From contig NZ_LGAP01000014.1 of the NCBI RefSeq assembly GCF_001270265.1, forward strand, positions 102,061 to 166,060: DNA of 64,000 nt, given 5' to 3'. The DNA is from Ensifer adhaerens (GTDB lineage: Bacteria; Pseudomonadota; Alphaproteobacteria; Rhizobiales; Rhizobiaceae). Below the pieces are notes generated by a model, which searched no databases, was not told the DNA's origin, and was given only the letters and a program-made list of their open reading frames with translations. Position 1 is the stretch's first letter; every line of letters starts with the position of its first letter. The translations under genes and the position numbers were made by a program. Positions 46,001-53,788 of the stretch are shown here, piece after piece.

Positions 46001-46219
46001 CTCCATCTCCTGGATCGAGGCGCCCGGCCAGAAGGCCTGCACAACCATGACGCGGAAGGTGAAATCAGGATCTTCCTTCTGACCCATGCGCATCAGACCG
46101 AGGGCACCGGTGATGATAATCAAGCCGAACAGGAAGCGCGCGATGCTGGGATGGGCGATCGCCCAGCGCGAAAGGTTGAAAGGCCGCTTTTCTTCGGTGG
46201 GCATGGACATCGGCATCAT
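43058..46219 (-). CDS. RND family efflux transporter permease (AcrB/MexF-like)
   Basis: 1053-residue inner-membrane proton/drug antiporter subunit of a tripartite RND pump. N-terminal TM1 (ARFLFGLIIITGALGL), two large periplasmic loops, and central TM helices with the proton-relay motif GLLVDDAMIVVEMMERKL (DD in TM4). A late GVIALLGIIMRNSIILVDQI block is characteristic of the HAE1 group. Full length for the family. Transcribed after the adaptor gene with 17 bp between them; the outer-membrane channel is not in the window. Substrate cannot be read from the sequence. Confidence 0.95.
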   Translation of the reverse strand: MMPMSMPTEEKRPFNLSRWAIAHPSIARFLFGLIIITGALGLMRMGQKEDPDFTFRVMVVQAFWPGASIQEMEDQVVNKIERKLQETPHLDFVRSYTRAGSAIITLQVEGDTNAEQVADAFYQVRKKIGDIANELPEGLLGPYFNDEFGDTFITLHSVSGDGYSYPELKKFAIEARDMLLTTPGVEKAVIIGDQPEKIYIDVSSKVLAARGLTLNDLRNTIAGQNNVDPAGSVDTGARSVRISVDGGLDKVEDLRNLSLRAGEQVTRLGDIATVTSGLEDPYSRKFRFNGQDSVQIGVVMAKGFKVTDVGTAVEETYQRFEAALPYGVVVDQISNQPEVVTEAVGEFMKALGEALVIVLVVSFLSIGWRSGLVIAITIPLVLAATFAIMYELGIDLQRISLGALIIALGLLVDDAMIVVEMMERKLEEGLVKVEAASFAYSSTAFPMLTGTLITTAGFIPVGFAASTAGEYVRSLFYVVGIALVVSWFVAVYFTPWLGNMILKQRNHAGGHHDVFDTRFYRRLRSTVSWAVRHRIIVLSMTLAAFVVSLWAFQFIPKNFFPQSSRPEILVDLWLPEGTSIKEVETQAKTLEARMMDDADKRFIATYIGEGAPRFFLPLDQQLRNPNFAQLLVMANDEPARERLIVKLRKILAEDFPSIRSKVDRLFLGPPTGWPVQMRVMGPDRQEVRRIADQVKAKFAENPQLGAVHDDWLEPVTAMKLVIDQDRARALGVTSQRVRQMLQATMSGVPLDNFRDGEETVSIVAREPDATRALLSSVESIYIPTDFGSFVPLSQVAKVVPVLEQGIEWRRDRLPTITVRGTLPDGVQPNDVALKMYGDMQVLRDSLSPGYSINIQGGAEDAAESQGSIAAKAPIMLAVIVVLLMVQLQHFGKAMLVLATGPLGIIGAAAALLISGAPFGFVAILGVIALLGIIMRNSIILVDQIDQDIAAGMDRSEAIIGSAVRRFRPIMLTALTAVLALIPISRGVFWGPLAYAMMGGILVATVLTILVLPAGYALFFGREPKKQTPEPETAQTGEAEPAVPMIYPPAVAAE

Positions 46220-46236
46220 TCCGCGGTTGGGTTGAT

Positions 46237-47394
46237 TCAGCGCACGATTTCGGCAGCTGCGGTCTTGTCGGTCGCAGCAGACTGGCGGACGACATCGCCC
46301 GATATCGCTACCTTCAGATCTTCGGTCATGAACTGCGTGCCGGCCGCAACGACGAGGTCGCCGCTCTTCAGCCCGCCGATCACGCGCACGCCCTCGCCGG
46401 TGAAGTCGGCAACAGTAATCGTCCGGCTCTTCACGGTTTGACTATCACGGTCGACGACCCACACCGTGGTCCCACCATCCTTCTGCGCCAGAGCACTCAA
46501 GGGCACGGACATATGGCGCTCGGCGTCATCAGCCGAAGCCAGGATCGTCGCGGTCATGCCGAGCAGAACGCGCGGATCGTTGGGCAGGCTGACGCGGACC
46601 GCAAAGGTTCGCGACGGCTGTTCGGCACTGCCGGCCACCTCACGCACCTTGCCATCGAGCATCAGGCCCTGATCCGACCAGAAGCCGGCCTTGACCGCCA
46701 TGCCCGGCTTGAAATTGGCAACATCGACTTCCGGGACGGCAATGAGCACTTCCTTCTCGCCGTCAGCGGCAACGGTGGCGACGGGGGTGCCGGAGCCAAC
46801 CACCTGACCGACATCGGCCGCGATTGCTGCGACGATGCCGCTGCGATCGGCAACCAGTTCGGTATAGGTCACTTGGTTCTTCGCCTGAGACAGCGCCGAG
46901 CTTGCGGCGTCGCGCGTTGCCACGGCCTGGTTATGGCCGAGTGTTGCCTGGTCGAGCTGCGCCTGGGAGGCGACTTTCCGGGCAAAGAGTTGTTCGGCGC
47001 GCGCGCGGACCAATGCGGTCGTCTCGACCTGGCGCTCGGAGGCCTCAAGGTTGGCGGCCGCACTCTTGACCGAAAGGTCGTAATCCGTCGCATCGATGCG
47101 GGCGAGCAGGTCGCCGGATTTCACCCGATCGCCCACGTTCACCAAGCGCTCGGTGATCTTGCCGTTGACGCGGAAGCCGAGGTTCATCTCCGTTCGGGCG
47201 CGCACGACACCGGAATAGTTCATCTGCCGCGCTTCGCCGGCATCGCCGATTTCGACCACTTTGACTGGCCGAACGACCGGCTTGGCCTCCTCGGCCTCCT
47301 CCGAGCAAGCCGCGAGCACAACGGAGATCACGGCAAGAAGGGCCATCTTTCCGCTGAACGCGAAACGGCTACGGGTTTGAACGGGCAAGGGCAT
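46237..47394 (-). CDS. RND efflux periplasmic adaptor (MFP) lipoprotein
   Basis: 385-residue membrane fusion protein. Signal peptide with lipobox LAAC at Cys30, so anchored to the inner membrane as a lipoprotein. Typical order: biotinyl-lipoyl half (LGFRVNGKITERLVNVGDRVKSGDLLARID), alpha-helical hairpin with coiled coil (about 110-170), second lipoyl half (ADRSGIVAAIAADVGQVVGSGTPVATV), beta-barrel and C-terminal membrane-proximal domain. Lies between the TetR-type regulator gene and the RND permease gene on the same strand, forming one operon-like unit. Confidence 0.95.
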   Translation of the reverse strand: MPLPVQTRSRFAFSGKMALLAVISVVLAACSEEAEEAKPVVRPVKVVEIGDAGEARQMNYSGVVRARTEMNLGFRVNGKITERLVNVGDRVKSGDLLARIDATDYDLSVKSAAANLEASERQVETTALVRARAEQLFARKVASQAQLDQATLGHNQAVATRDAASSALSQAKNQVTYTELVADRSGIVAAIAADVGQVVGSGTPVATVAADGEKEVLIAVPEVDVANFKPGMAVKAGFWSDQGLMLDGKVREVAGSAEQPSRTFAVRVSLPNDPRVLLGMTATILASADDAERHMSVPLSALAQKDGGTTVWVVDRDSQTVKSRTITVADFTGEGVRVIGGLKSGDLVVAAGTQFMTEDLKVAISGDVVRQSAATDKTAAAEIVR

Positions 47395-47454
47395 TTCCGC
47401 ACTCCTGGGGTGGCATCAGCCAAACGGTTCACATCGGGGCCGCGCGCGGCTTGG

Positions 47455-48063
47455 TCAGTTTTTCAGTGCTTTGATCGCAAATTCGATCAGTTCATCCGGC
47501 GTCGCCCGATTTTCCTTCGAGAGACATTGCGCCACCATCTGCGGGTGACAGAGGATGACGGTCGCAGCGCCGAAGCATCTGGAGGCCGCGTCGGCGTCCT
47601 GTTCGGGGAATTCGCCAGCAAGAATCCCTTCGCGGATCACCTCAGCGACAAGAGCGTGCAGTCGGTCGATATGCTTGTCGATCACATGCCAGTCGCGTTC
47701 CATCGCGATGACGACCATCTCGTGCACCTTCTGGTCGTCGAGCATGACCTCCACGGTCATCTGATGCTGTGCGCGGATATATTGCCGCAAGCGCTCGGTC
47801 GCGCTCAGCGGCAACCGACAGATGTCCTGCGCCTGCTGGTAGCTGGCCGCCAGCATGCGGCCGCAGATCGCCTGGTGAATCTCCGCCTTCGAGGCGAAGA
47901 AGCGGTAGATGTTGGCCGGCGACATGCCGAGATCGCGGGCGATGTCGGCGACGTTTGTCTTCGAATAGCCGAAATGCCGAAACAGCCGCTCGGCCGCATC
48001 GAGGATCCGCGAGACGTTCTCCTGCCGCGTGGCGTCGAGCGGGCTTTCGATGCTGCCGTCCAT
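47455..48063 (-). CDS. TetR/AcrR family transcriptional regulator
   Basis: 202-residue regulator. N-terminal helix-turn-helix about 18-62 (RILDAAERLFRHFGYSKTNVADIARDLGMSPANIYRFFASKAEIHQAI), followed by an all-helical ligand-binding domain. It is the first gene of the efflux unit (60 bp before the adaptor gene) and starts 9 bp from a perfect 21-bp inverted repeat, the probable operator. By analogy with AcrR-type systems it should repress the pump until ligand binds. Ligand unknown. Confidence 0.93.
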   Translation of the reverse strand: MDGSIESPLDATRQENVSRILDAAERLFRHFGYSKTNVADIARDLGMSPANIYRFFASKAEIHQAICGRMLAASYQQAQDICRLPLSATERLRQYIRAQHQMTVEVMLDDQKVHEMVVIAMERDWHVIDKHIDRLHALVAEVIREGILAGEFPEQDADAASRCFGAATVILCHPQMVAQCLSKENRATPDELIEFAIKALKN

Positions 48064-48071
48064 TTAAACTT

Positions 48072-48125
48072 GCTTTCGATTTACGACTGACGATTTTCGT
48101 ATTTCGTCAGTCGTAAATCGAAAGC
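48072..48125. promoter_or_regulatory. Perfect 21-bp inverted repeat, candidate TetR operator
   Basis: GCTTTCGATTTACGACTGACG at 48072-48092 is repeated exactly in reverse complement at 48105-48125, separated by 12 nt (ATTTTCGTATTT). It lies just upstream of the TetR-type gene and efflux operon, where an autoregulatory operator is expected. The arms are longer than a typical single TetR site, so it may hold two overlapping dimer sites or also form a cruciform or mRNA hairpin. Confidence 0.7.
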
Positions 48126-48284
48126 GGCTTCGCGTCAATCCAAACGAACTGCTTTTCGTCTCACAATATGGTGTCCGCCCACCGGACGTTTTGCATGTCG
48201 TTGACTCGACACGCTGCGGTGGTTACTGCCGAATCCTCGGAGCGCCCTGCTCCACGGAATTTCAGCGCAAAGGGTTAGCGTTCA

Positions 48285-49253
48285 ATGGCTACTGGTCTCA
48301 TCGCCCTGCTCGACGACGTTGCGGCCATCGCCAAGATGGCAGCCGCTTCGCTTGACGACATCGCCGCGCAGACCGCAAAGGCCGGCGCGAAGGCGGCAGG
48401 CGTGGTCATCGACGACGCAGCCGTGACGCCGCGCTACGTCGTCGGGCTGACGCCGGAGCGCGAACTGCCGATCATCGGCCGCATTGCGCTCGGCTCGCTC
48501 AAGAACAAGCTCCTGTTCCTGCTGCCGGGCGCATTGTTGCTCGGCTATTTCGCGCCCTGGGCGATTACGCCTCTGTTGATGCTTGGCGGCATCTACCTCT
48601 GCTACGAGGGCGCCGAGAAGCTCTATGGCGTCTTCTTTCCGCATGCAGCCCATGAGCACGAAAACGCCGTGCTCGGACAAAAGACCGATCCCATCGCGCT
48701 TGAAAACGAGAAGGTCGCCGGCGCGGTGCGCACGGACTTCATCCTGTCGGCCGAGATCATGGCGCTGACGCTCTCAACCGTTGCGGACGCCAGCATCTAC
48801 ACCCAGGGCGCAGTGCTTGCCGCGGTCGGCATCGCCATCACACTTGCCGTCTATGGCGTCGTCGGACTGATCGTCAAAGCCGACGATGCGGGTGTCGCAC
48901 TGGCGAGAACCTCCGTGTCGGCCCTGCGTGCCATCGGCCGCGGCCTGGTCGTCGGCATGCCTATGTTCCTGAAGTTTCTCGCGGCCGTCGGCACTGCGGC
49001 GATGCTCTGGGTCGGAGGCAGCATCCTCGTTCATGGCCTTGCACAGATGGGATATGCCGGGCCAGAACATATCATCCACGGCATCTCCGAAGCCGTGGTC
49101 CACGCCCTGCCGGTTGCCCCGGGCTTTGTCGGCTGGATCGCCACGTCGGCGCAACAAGCCCTGCTCGCGGTCGTCGTCGGCGCCGTAACGATCGCGGTGA
49201 TGGGCAACATTGTCGCCCCGATCTGGGGCCGATTGAGACCCGCAAACCACTGA
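48285..49253 (+). CDS. DUF808 (YedI-like) inner-membrane protein
   Basis: 322-residue polytopic membrane protein of the DUF808/YedI family. Diagnostic start MATGLIALLDDVAAIAKMAAASLDDIAAQTAKAGAKAAGVVIDDAAVTPRYV, then KNKLLFLLPGALLLGYFAPWAITPLLMLGGIYLCYEGAEKL and several further helices to the C-terminus. Function of the family is not established. Stands alone, divergent from the TetR/efflux unit and convergent with the L,D-transpeptidase gene, with a hairpin between the latter two. Confidence 0.92.
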   Translation: MATGLIALLDDVAAIAKMAAASLDDIAAQTAKAGAKAAGVVIDDAAVTPRYVVGLTPERELPIIGRIALGSLKNKLLFLLPGALLLGYFAPWAITPLLMLGGIYLCYEGAEKLYGVFFPHAAHEHENAVLGQKTDPIALENEKVAGAVRTDFILSAEIMALTLSTVADASIYTQGAVLAAVGIAITLAVYGVVGLIVKADDAGVALARTSVSALRAIGRGLVVGMPMFLKFLAAVGTAAMLWVGGSILVHGLAQMGYAGPEHIIHGISEAVVHALPVAPGFVGWIATSAQQALLAVVVGAVTIAVMGNIVAPIWGRLRPANH

Positions 49254-49278
49254 CATCGCCGCGTACCGGCGTGACCAA

Positions 49279-49303
49279 GCTCCGGCCCTGTCAGCGCCGG
49301 AGC
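49279..49303 (+). terminator. Terminator hairpin between convergent DUF808 and L,D-transpeptidase genes
   Basis: GCTCCGGC and GCCGGAGC form an 8-bp stem with a 9-nt loop, followed by GATGGATTTT. It begins 25 bp past the DUF808 stop and 46 bp past the stop of the convergent gene. Probable intrinsic terminator for the DUF808 gene. Confidence 0.6.
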
Positions 49304-49348
49304 GATGGATTTTCACTGGGCAACACCTGCCGACCCGGCAAGCCGCGA

Positions 49349-50110
49349 TCAACTGGTTGCGAGATGCACCTTCGACGGATCGGGGATGACAACGATCGGG
49401 CTGCCGTCGCCGACCTGGTCATGCAGATAGACCACATCCTGATTGAGCATGCGGATGCACCCGGACGAGACGGCCTTGCCGATCGAACGCGCCTCGGGGC
49501 TGCCATGGATACGGTAGAGTGTGTCCTTGCCGTCCTTGTGGATATAGAGCGCCCGCGCACCCAGGGGATTCTTCAGGCCCGGCCCCATGCCGCCGTTCTT
49601 GATGCTGTAGGGTTCGAGTTTCGGCTGCCGAGCCACCATTTCGTCAGGCGGCGTCCAGCGCGGCCATTTCCGCTTATAGGCCACAACCGCCCGCCCGGAC
49701 CAGGCAAAGCCCTCGCGGCCGACACCGATGCCATAGCGCATGGCGCGCTGGCCGGGCAGGACATGGTAGAGATACTTCGCCGGCGTATCGACGATGATCG
49801 TGCCCGGGCGGTCCTCAGTGGGATAGTCGACTTCCTGGCGCCAGAACTTCGGATCGACCTCAGAGACATCGACCGCAGGAATGGGAAACGGCTCGTTCGG
49901 CATCGCGTAGTACATCGGCGGAACGGCGCCGTTGGACGGCGGCGGCGTCTCGACGACCGCCGGTTTCGGCGTCGGACGCGCGGTTGCCGCGCAGCCGGAA
50001 AGCAGCAATGCAGTCGCACCAACGAAAAGGCTGCGACGGGTCAACATACCGCCGGCCCGAAAATCGGTTATGGCGCGCGGCGGTTGGTTCGGTTCATCTC
50101 TATCGGGCAT
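49349..50110 (-). CDS. L,D-transpeptidase (YkuD domain), exported lipoprotein
   Basis: 253-residue periplasmic enzyme acting on peptidoglycan (3-3 cross-links, or attachment of Braun-type lipoproteins or outer-membrane proteins). Export signal LTRRSLFVGATALLLSGC carries an RR pair and a lipobox-like LSGC. The YkuD domain ends with HGSPEARSIGKAVSSGCIRMLNQDV; Cys218 is the catalytic nucleophile and the His of HGS is conserved. A start at 50047 (MLTRRSL) would place the signal at the very N-terminus; I keep 50110 but the inner start is credible. Divergent from the two-component system, sharing its 109-bp control region. Confidence 0.92.
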   Translation of the reverse strand: MPDRDEPNQPPRAITDFRAGGMLTRRSLFVGATALLLSGCAATARPTPKPAVVETPPPSNGAVPPMYYAMPNEPFPIPAVDVSEVDPKFWRQEVDYPTEDRPGTIIVDTPAKYLYHVLPGQRAMRYGIGVGREGFAWSGRAVVAYKRKWPRWTPPDEMVARQPKLEPYSIKNGGMGPGLKNPLGARALYIHKDGKDTLYRIHGSPEARSIGKAVSSGCIRMLNQDVVYLHDQVGDGSPIVVIPDPSKVHLATS

Positions 50111-50158
50111 TCATCGACTCGGGGGCTTGTTACGATGACGCCCAAAGGAATGCGCTAC

Positions 50159-50175
50159 CTTAAGGCTGCCTTAAG
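50159..50175. promoter_or_regulatory. PmrA-box-like direct repeat
   Basis: CTTAAG at 50159-50164 and CTTAAG at 50170-50175, separated by 5 nt, give exactly the CTTAAG-N5-CTTAAG layout of the PmrA (BasR) box. Each half also reads CTTAAGG with an 11-bp period, as expected for tandem OmpR-family subunits. It sits 44 bp before the response regulator start and 49 bp from the divergent L,D-transpeptidase start, so it may control both. Confidence 0.65.
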
Positions 50176-50219
50176 GGAGGTGCTAAACAACGACCGCCGA
50201 TTATGTCGTGGAGATCCGA

Positions 50220-50882
50220 GTGCGGGTACTGATTGTCGAAGACGATGACATTTTGCGTGACGGGCTGAAGGTCGGGCTGGGGCTCGCCGGTTTTACGACC
50301 GATGCCGTCGCCACCCGAGAGAGCGCCGAGGCGGCGCTGGCCGCCGGCAGCTTCGACGCCGTCGTGCTCGACCTAATGCTGCCGGACGGCTCCGGCAGCG
50401 ACGTGCTGAAAAAACTGCGCGACGCGCGCAACGACACGCCGGTGCTGCTGCTGACGGCCCGCGACACGGTGGCTGATCGCGTCAGCGGGCTCGACATGGG
50501 CGCCGACGACTATCTCGGCAAACCCTTCGACCTCGATGAGGTCGCAGCACGACTGCGCGCGCTGGCGCGTCGCTCCGCCGGCCGCTCGACCGCCCTCATC
50601 GAATGGGCGACGATCCGGCTTGATCCGGCCCGGCAATCGGTGGAAAAGGCCGGCACCCCGGTCCGGCTCTCGCGCCGGGAATACTCCATCCTGCATGCGC
50701 TCATGTCGCAACCCGGCGCCATCTTTTCCAAGGCAACGCTCGAGGACAAGCTTTACGGCTGGCAGGAGGAAGTCGAAAGCAACGCGGTCGAGGTGCATAT
50801 CCATCACCTGCGCAACAAACTCGGACCCGGCCTGATTGAAACCGTCAGGGGCATCGGCTACCGGCTCGGCAGCGACATCTGA
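50220..50882 (+). CDS. OmpR family response regulator (PmrA/QseB/TctD type)
   Basis: 220-residue response regulator starting MRVLIVEDDDILRDG at a GTG (50220) with GGAG about 8 nt upstream; an in-frame GTG at 50208 would add four residues. Receiver with acidic pair Asp8/Asp9 and phospho-acceptor Asp51 (VLDLMLPDG), then a winged-helix DNA-binding domain (LSRREYSILHALMSQPGAIFSKATLEDKLYG ... VEVHIHHLRNKLG ... TVRGIGYRL). The PmrA/QseB type is supported by the PmrA-like box upstream. Overlaps the kinase gene by one base (TGATG). Confidence 0.95.
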   Translation: MRVLIVEDDDILRDGLKVGLGLAGFTTDAVATRESAEAALAAGSFDAVVLDLMLPDGSGSDVLKKLRDARNDTPVLLLTARDTVADRVSGLDMGADDYLGKPFDLDEVAARLRALARRSAGRSTALIEWATIRLDPARQSVEKAGTPVRLSRREYSILHALMSQPGAIFSKATLEDKLYGWQEEVESNAVEVHIHHLRNKLGPGLIETVRGIGYRLGSDI

Positions 50883-52237
50883 TGCGATCGATCCGCGCAC
50901 GCCTCTTCTTCATATTGCTCGTCACCACCGGGCTCATGTGGCTGTCGGCCACCCTTTGGATCTTCTTCAGCACCCGCGCCGAGGTCGAGCAGGTGCTCGA
51001 CGCCCGGCTGATGGAGGCAGCGAAGATGGTGAGCTCGCTGGTGGTCAACCAGGAGATCGACCCGGACAGGCCGGCGCAGACAAAGGCGAAGATTCCCATT
51101 CTCGACCACCCGCATTATGACAGGCAGCTCTCCTGCCAGATCTGGTCGCTGGACGGCACCTTGATCGGCAAGTCGGAAAGCGCACCGGAAACGACGTTGT
51201 CGGCGCATGCGACCGGCCTTTCCGAGACGGTGATCAATGGCGAAACCTGGCGGGTCTACGCGGTCGAAAACGCCGAACTCGGCGTGCGCGTCCTCGTCGG
51301 CGACAACCTGCGCATCCGCGACAGGCTGGTGAACGATGTCGTCAAAGGTCTGCTCTTTCCGGCCCTCTTGATCATACCGCTGCTGGCAACTTTGATCTGG
51401 CTGAGCGTCGGGCGCGGACTGGCGCCGCTCAGAAAATTGGCCGGCGATCTCGCCGCGCGCGACGCCTCGGACCTGCACCCGATCAAGGAGACCGCCACGC
51501 CGAGCGAAATCAGCCCTGTGCTCCGAGCCTTGAACGGCTTGTTTGGCCGCGTCGCCGGCGCGCGTCAACGCGAACAGAATTTTATCGCCTTTGCCGCCCA
51601 TGAGCTCAGAACGCCGCTGGCCGGGCTGAAGACCCAGGCCCAGGTGGCGCTGGCGAGCAACGATGCCGAGATCCGAGAAAAGGCCCTCGGCCAGATCGTC
51701 GCGGGCGTCGACCGCACTGGACGGCTCGTCAGGCAGTTGCTCGACATCGCCTCGGTCGAAGCATCCGAAACGACCCGCGCCGCTGCCGAGGTCAATCCTG
51801 GCGATATGCTGGTTTCGCTGAGGAATGAACTGCTCGGCCATGCCGGCGGTGCTGCAACGGTCTTGGTTGATCCCGGCCTCTTCCATCTGCGAATCAGGAT
51901 CAATCCGGATCTGCTCCGGCTTGCCGCCCGCAACCTGATGGAAAACGCGCTTCACCACTCGCCTGCAGGCGGGACAATCCTCTGTACGCTCGAAAAAGAT
52001 GACGCAGCCGCCACGATTGCAATCGATGACGATGGCCCGGGAATCCCGCCGGAGGAAATGCCCCACGTCACCGAGCGCTTCTTCCGTGGTCGCTTCAAGG
52101 CCGCAATCGGCAGCGGCCTTGGCCTCAGCATCGCCGAGCTCGCGCTCCATCACGCCGACGCCGCGTTGGAATTGCGAAATCGGGCCAAGGGTGGATTATC
52201 CGCGAGGATCGTCCTGCCCAAAGACCTCATCGTTTGA
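50882..52237 (+). CDS. Sensor histidine kinase (QseC/PmrB-like)
   Basis: 451-residue membrane kinase. TM1 about 8-30, periplasmic sensor about 31-155, TM2 about 156-176, a short linker, then HisKA with FIAFAAHELRTPLAGLK (His240). HATPase_c follows, with the N box NLMENALHHS, G1 DDDGPGIPPE and G2 GSGLGLSIAELA. Cognate partner of the response regulator just upstream. The periplasmic domain has no obvious metal-binding ExxE motif of PmrB, so the signal is unknown. Confidence 0.95.
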   Translation: MRSIRARLFFILLVTTGLMWLSATLWIFFSTRAEVEQVLDARLMEAAKMVSSLVVNQEIDPDRPAQTKAKIPILDHPHYDRQLSCQIWSLDGTLIGKSESAPETTLSAHATGLSETVINGETWRVYAVENAELGVRVLVGDNLRIRDRLVNDVVKGLLFPALLIIPLLATLIWLSVGRGLAPLRKLAGDLAARDASDLHPIKETATPSEISPVLRALNGLFGRVAGARQREQNFIAFAAHELRTPLAGLKTQAQVALASNDAEIREKALGQIVAGVDRTGRLVRQLLDIASVEASETTRAAAEVNPGDMLVSLRNELLGHAGGAATVLVDPGLFHLRIRINPDLLRLAARNLMENALHHSPAGGTILCTLEKDDAAATIAIDDDGPGIPPEEMPHVTERFFRGRFKAAIGSGLGLSIAELALHHADAALELRNRAKGGLSARIVLPKDLIV

Positions 52238-52348
52238 GCACAGGCGGAGAATGCCCGTCCTGTCCACAGTATGAAGCTTGCCGGAAGTCGTGCCTCGGCG
52301 CGCAAGCGGCACCGGAACTCAAATCATTCTACAAATCGTGAGCGAGCG

Positions 52349-52711
52349 ATGATGGACAAGCGTATCGAAACCTTTCTCGCCGATATCCGCGACCGCGGCG
52401 CGACGCAGTTCGCGATCGTTGCACGGCTGCGCGAAATCGTGCTGGCGTCCGGGAATGGCATTTCGGAAGAAATCAAATATGGCGGTCTGCTGTTTTCTGC
52501 CGCAAAACCCTTCTGCGGCATATTTCCCTATTCGGCTCATGTCACGCTGGAGTTCAGCGAGGGCGCAGCACTGACGGACGCACATGGCGTGCTGATGGGT
52601 CAAGGCAAGGGACGTCGGCACATCAAGATGCAGTCCGTCTCCGATATCGCGGAGAAGCACGTGGTCGCATATATCGACCTGGCTTTCCGCGCCGCCAACG
52701 GATCAGGATGA
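52349..52711 (+). CDS. DUF1801 domain-containing protein
   Basis: 120-residue soluble protein starting MMDKRIETFLADIRDRG; the ATG at 52349 has an AGCGAG-type site nearby, and the longer frame from 52271 has no support. Contains SEEIKYGGLLFSAAKPFCGIFPYSAHVTLEFSEGAAL and the DUF1801 C-terminal KGRRHIKMQSVSDI, typical of this small YdhG/DUF1801 fold related to Fe-S/frataxin-like proteins. Function unknown. Convergent with the LysR gene 9 bp away. Confidence 0.88.
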   Translation: MMDKRIETFLADIRDRGATQFAIVARLREIVLASGNGISEEIKYGGLLFSAAKPFCGIFPYSAHVTLEFSEGAALTDAHGVLMGQGKGRRHIKMQSVSDIAEKHVVAYIDLAFRAANGSG

Positions 52712-52720
52712 TGCGCCGCG

Positions 52721-53680
52721 TCAGCGCCCCGCAGCGCTCGGCATACTGACCTTCTCCACGTAATAACGCGGAATACTGGCGCGCTCGCGATCCCGGTAGA
52801 AATCGATGCAGAATTCGACGAAGGCCCTGAAGCGTTTCGACACGTGCCTCCGGCGCGAATAGATGAGATTGATCGCCGTCTTCGGCGAACTCCATTCGGC
52901 CAGTACCGGCTGCAGCAATCCCGCCTGCCGCTCCGTCTCCACGAAGAAATCCGGCAGGTAGGCGATCCCCTCGCCGGCAACCGCGAAATATTTGATCGTC
53001 CAATAGTCGTTGGTCGTGCAGGTCGCCGTCGGCAGCAGATCAATCTCGGCGTCGCCATCCCTCGTCAGATACCAGGATTGCAGGCGGGTCGGCTGGCGAA
53101 AGACGAGGCCGCGATGACCGGTCAGGTCGTCGGGCTTTGCAGGAGCGCCGTGCCGGGCGATGTATTCGCGGCTGGCGAAGAGGCCATAGGATGAAACGGA
53201 GAGCCGCCGGCTGATATAGTCGACGTCGGAAGGTTCGCCCCAGTGGAAGATGCCGTCGAGCGCTTGCTCGGTGACTTCGGAAAACGGCTGCCGCGAGCTG
53301 AGAAAGACAACGTCGAGATTGACCTGCGGATATTGCTGCCGAAACGCATAGAGCAATTCGGATGTGATCGTCGTGCCGAACTCACCGGTCGAGCCGACGC
53401 GCAGCGTGCCGGCCACCTCCTGCCGCATCTCCGCCATCGCCGTTGCCGCATCCTCGCAATTCGACTGAATGAGCCGGGCATAGCGCAGAAACTCGGCTCC
53501 GGCGTCAGTCACATGCAACTGGTGCCCCTCACGAACGAAGAGTTCGATGCCGAACTCGTCCTCCAGCTGGCGGATCTTGTGGCTCAGTGTCGATTTCGGC
53601 AACCGGTGCAGGCGCGAAGCCGCTGAAATCGAACGGGAATCTGCAACTTTCACGAAGCAGTCGAGAAGGGAAAGGTCCAT
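52721..53680 (-). CDS. LysR family transcriptional regulator
   Basis: 319 residues from MDLSLLDCFVKVADSRS, the conventional LysR start; the frame is open 18 codons further but that would add a non-family segment. N-terminal winged helix-turn-helix (SISAASRLHRLPKSTLSHKIRQLEDEFGIELF) and a periplasmic-binding-like effector domain to the end. Divergent from the purine/deaminase operon across about 110 bp, so it is the likely activator of that operon; effector possibly a purine or related heterocycle (inference). Confidence 0.93.
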   Translation of the reverse strand: MDLSLLDCFVKVADSRSISAASRLHRLPKSTLSHKIRQLEDEFGIELFVREGHQLHVTDAGAEFLRYARLIQSNCEDAATAMAEMRQEVAGTLRVGSTGEFGTTITSELLYAFRQQYPQVNLDVVFLSSRQPFSEVTEQALDGIFHWGEPSDVDYISRRLSVSSYGLFASREYIARHGAPAKPDDLTGHRGLVFRQPTRLQSWYLTRDGDAEIDLLPTATCTTNDYWTIKYFAVAGEGIAYLPDFFVETERQAGLLQPVLAEWSSPKTAINLIYSRRRHVSKRFRAFVEFCIDFYRDRERASIPRYYVEKVSMPSAAGR

Positions 53681-53788
53681 TTTTCGTCCAAAATATTGGA
53701 TGATATGTCCGACAAATACGCCATTTCGGCCCATTGTACAAACGAAACCAAACTGGGAATATTCGCCGACGCTAAGGGAGAGGTTTCA

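Noticed and set aside
53696..53788. 31-residue N-terminal extension of the first deaminase
   Set aside because: It would run through the divergent LysR promoter, and the GTG at 53789 has a strong Shine-Dalgarno and the family-like length.
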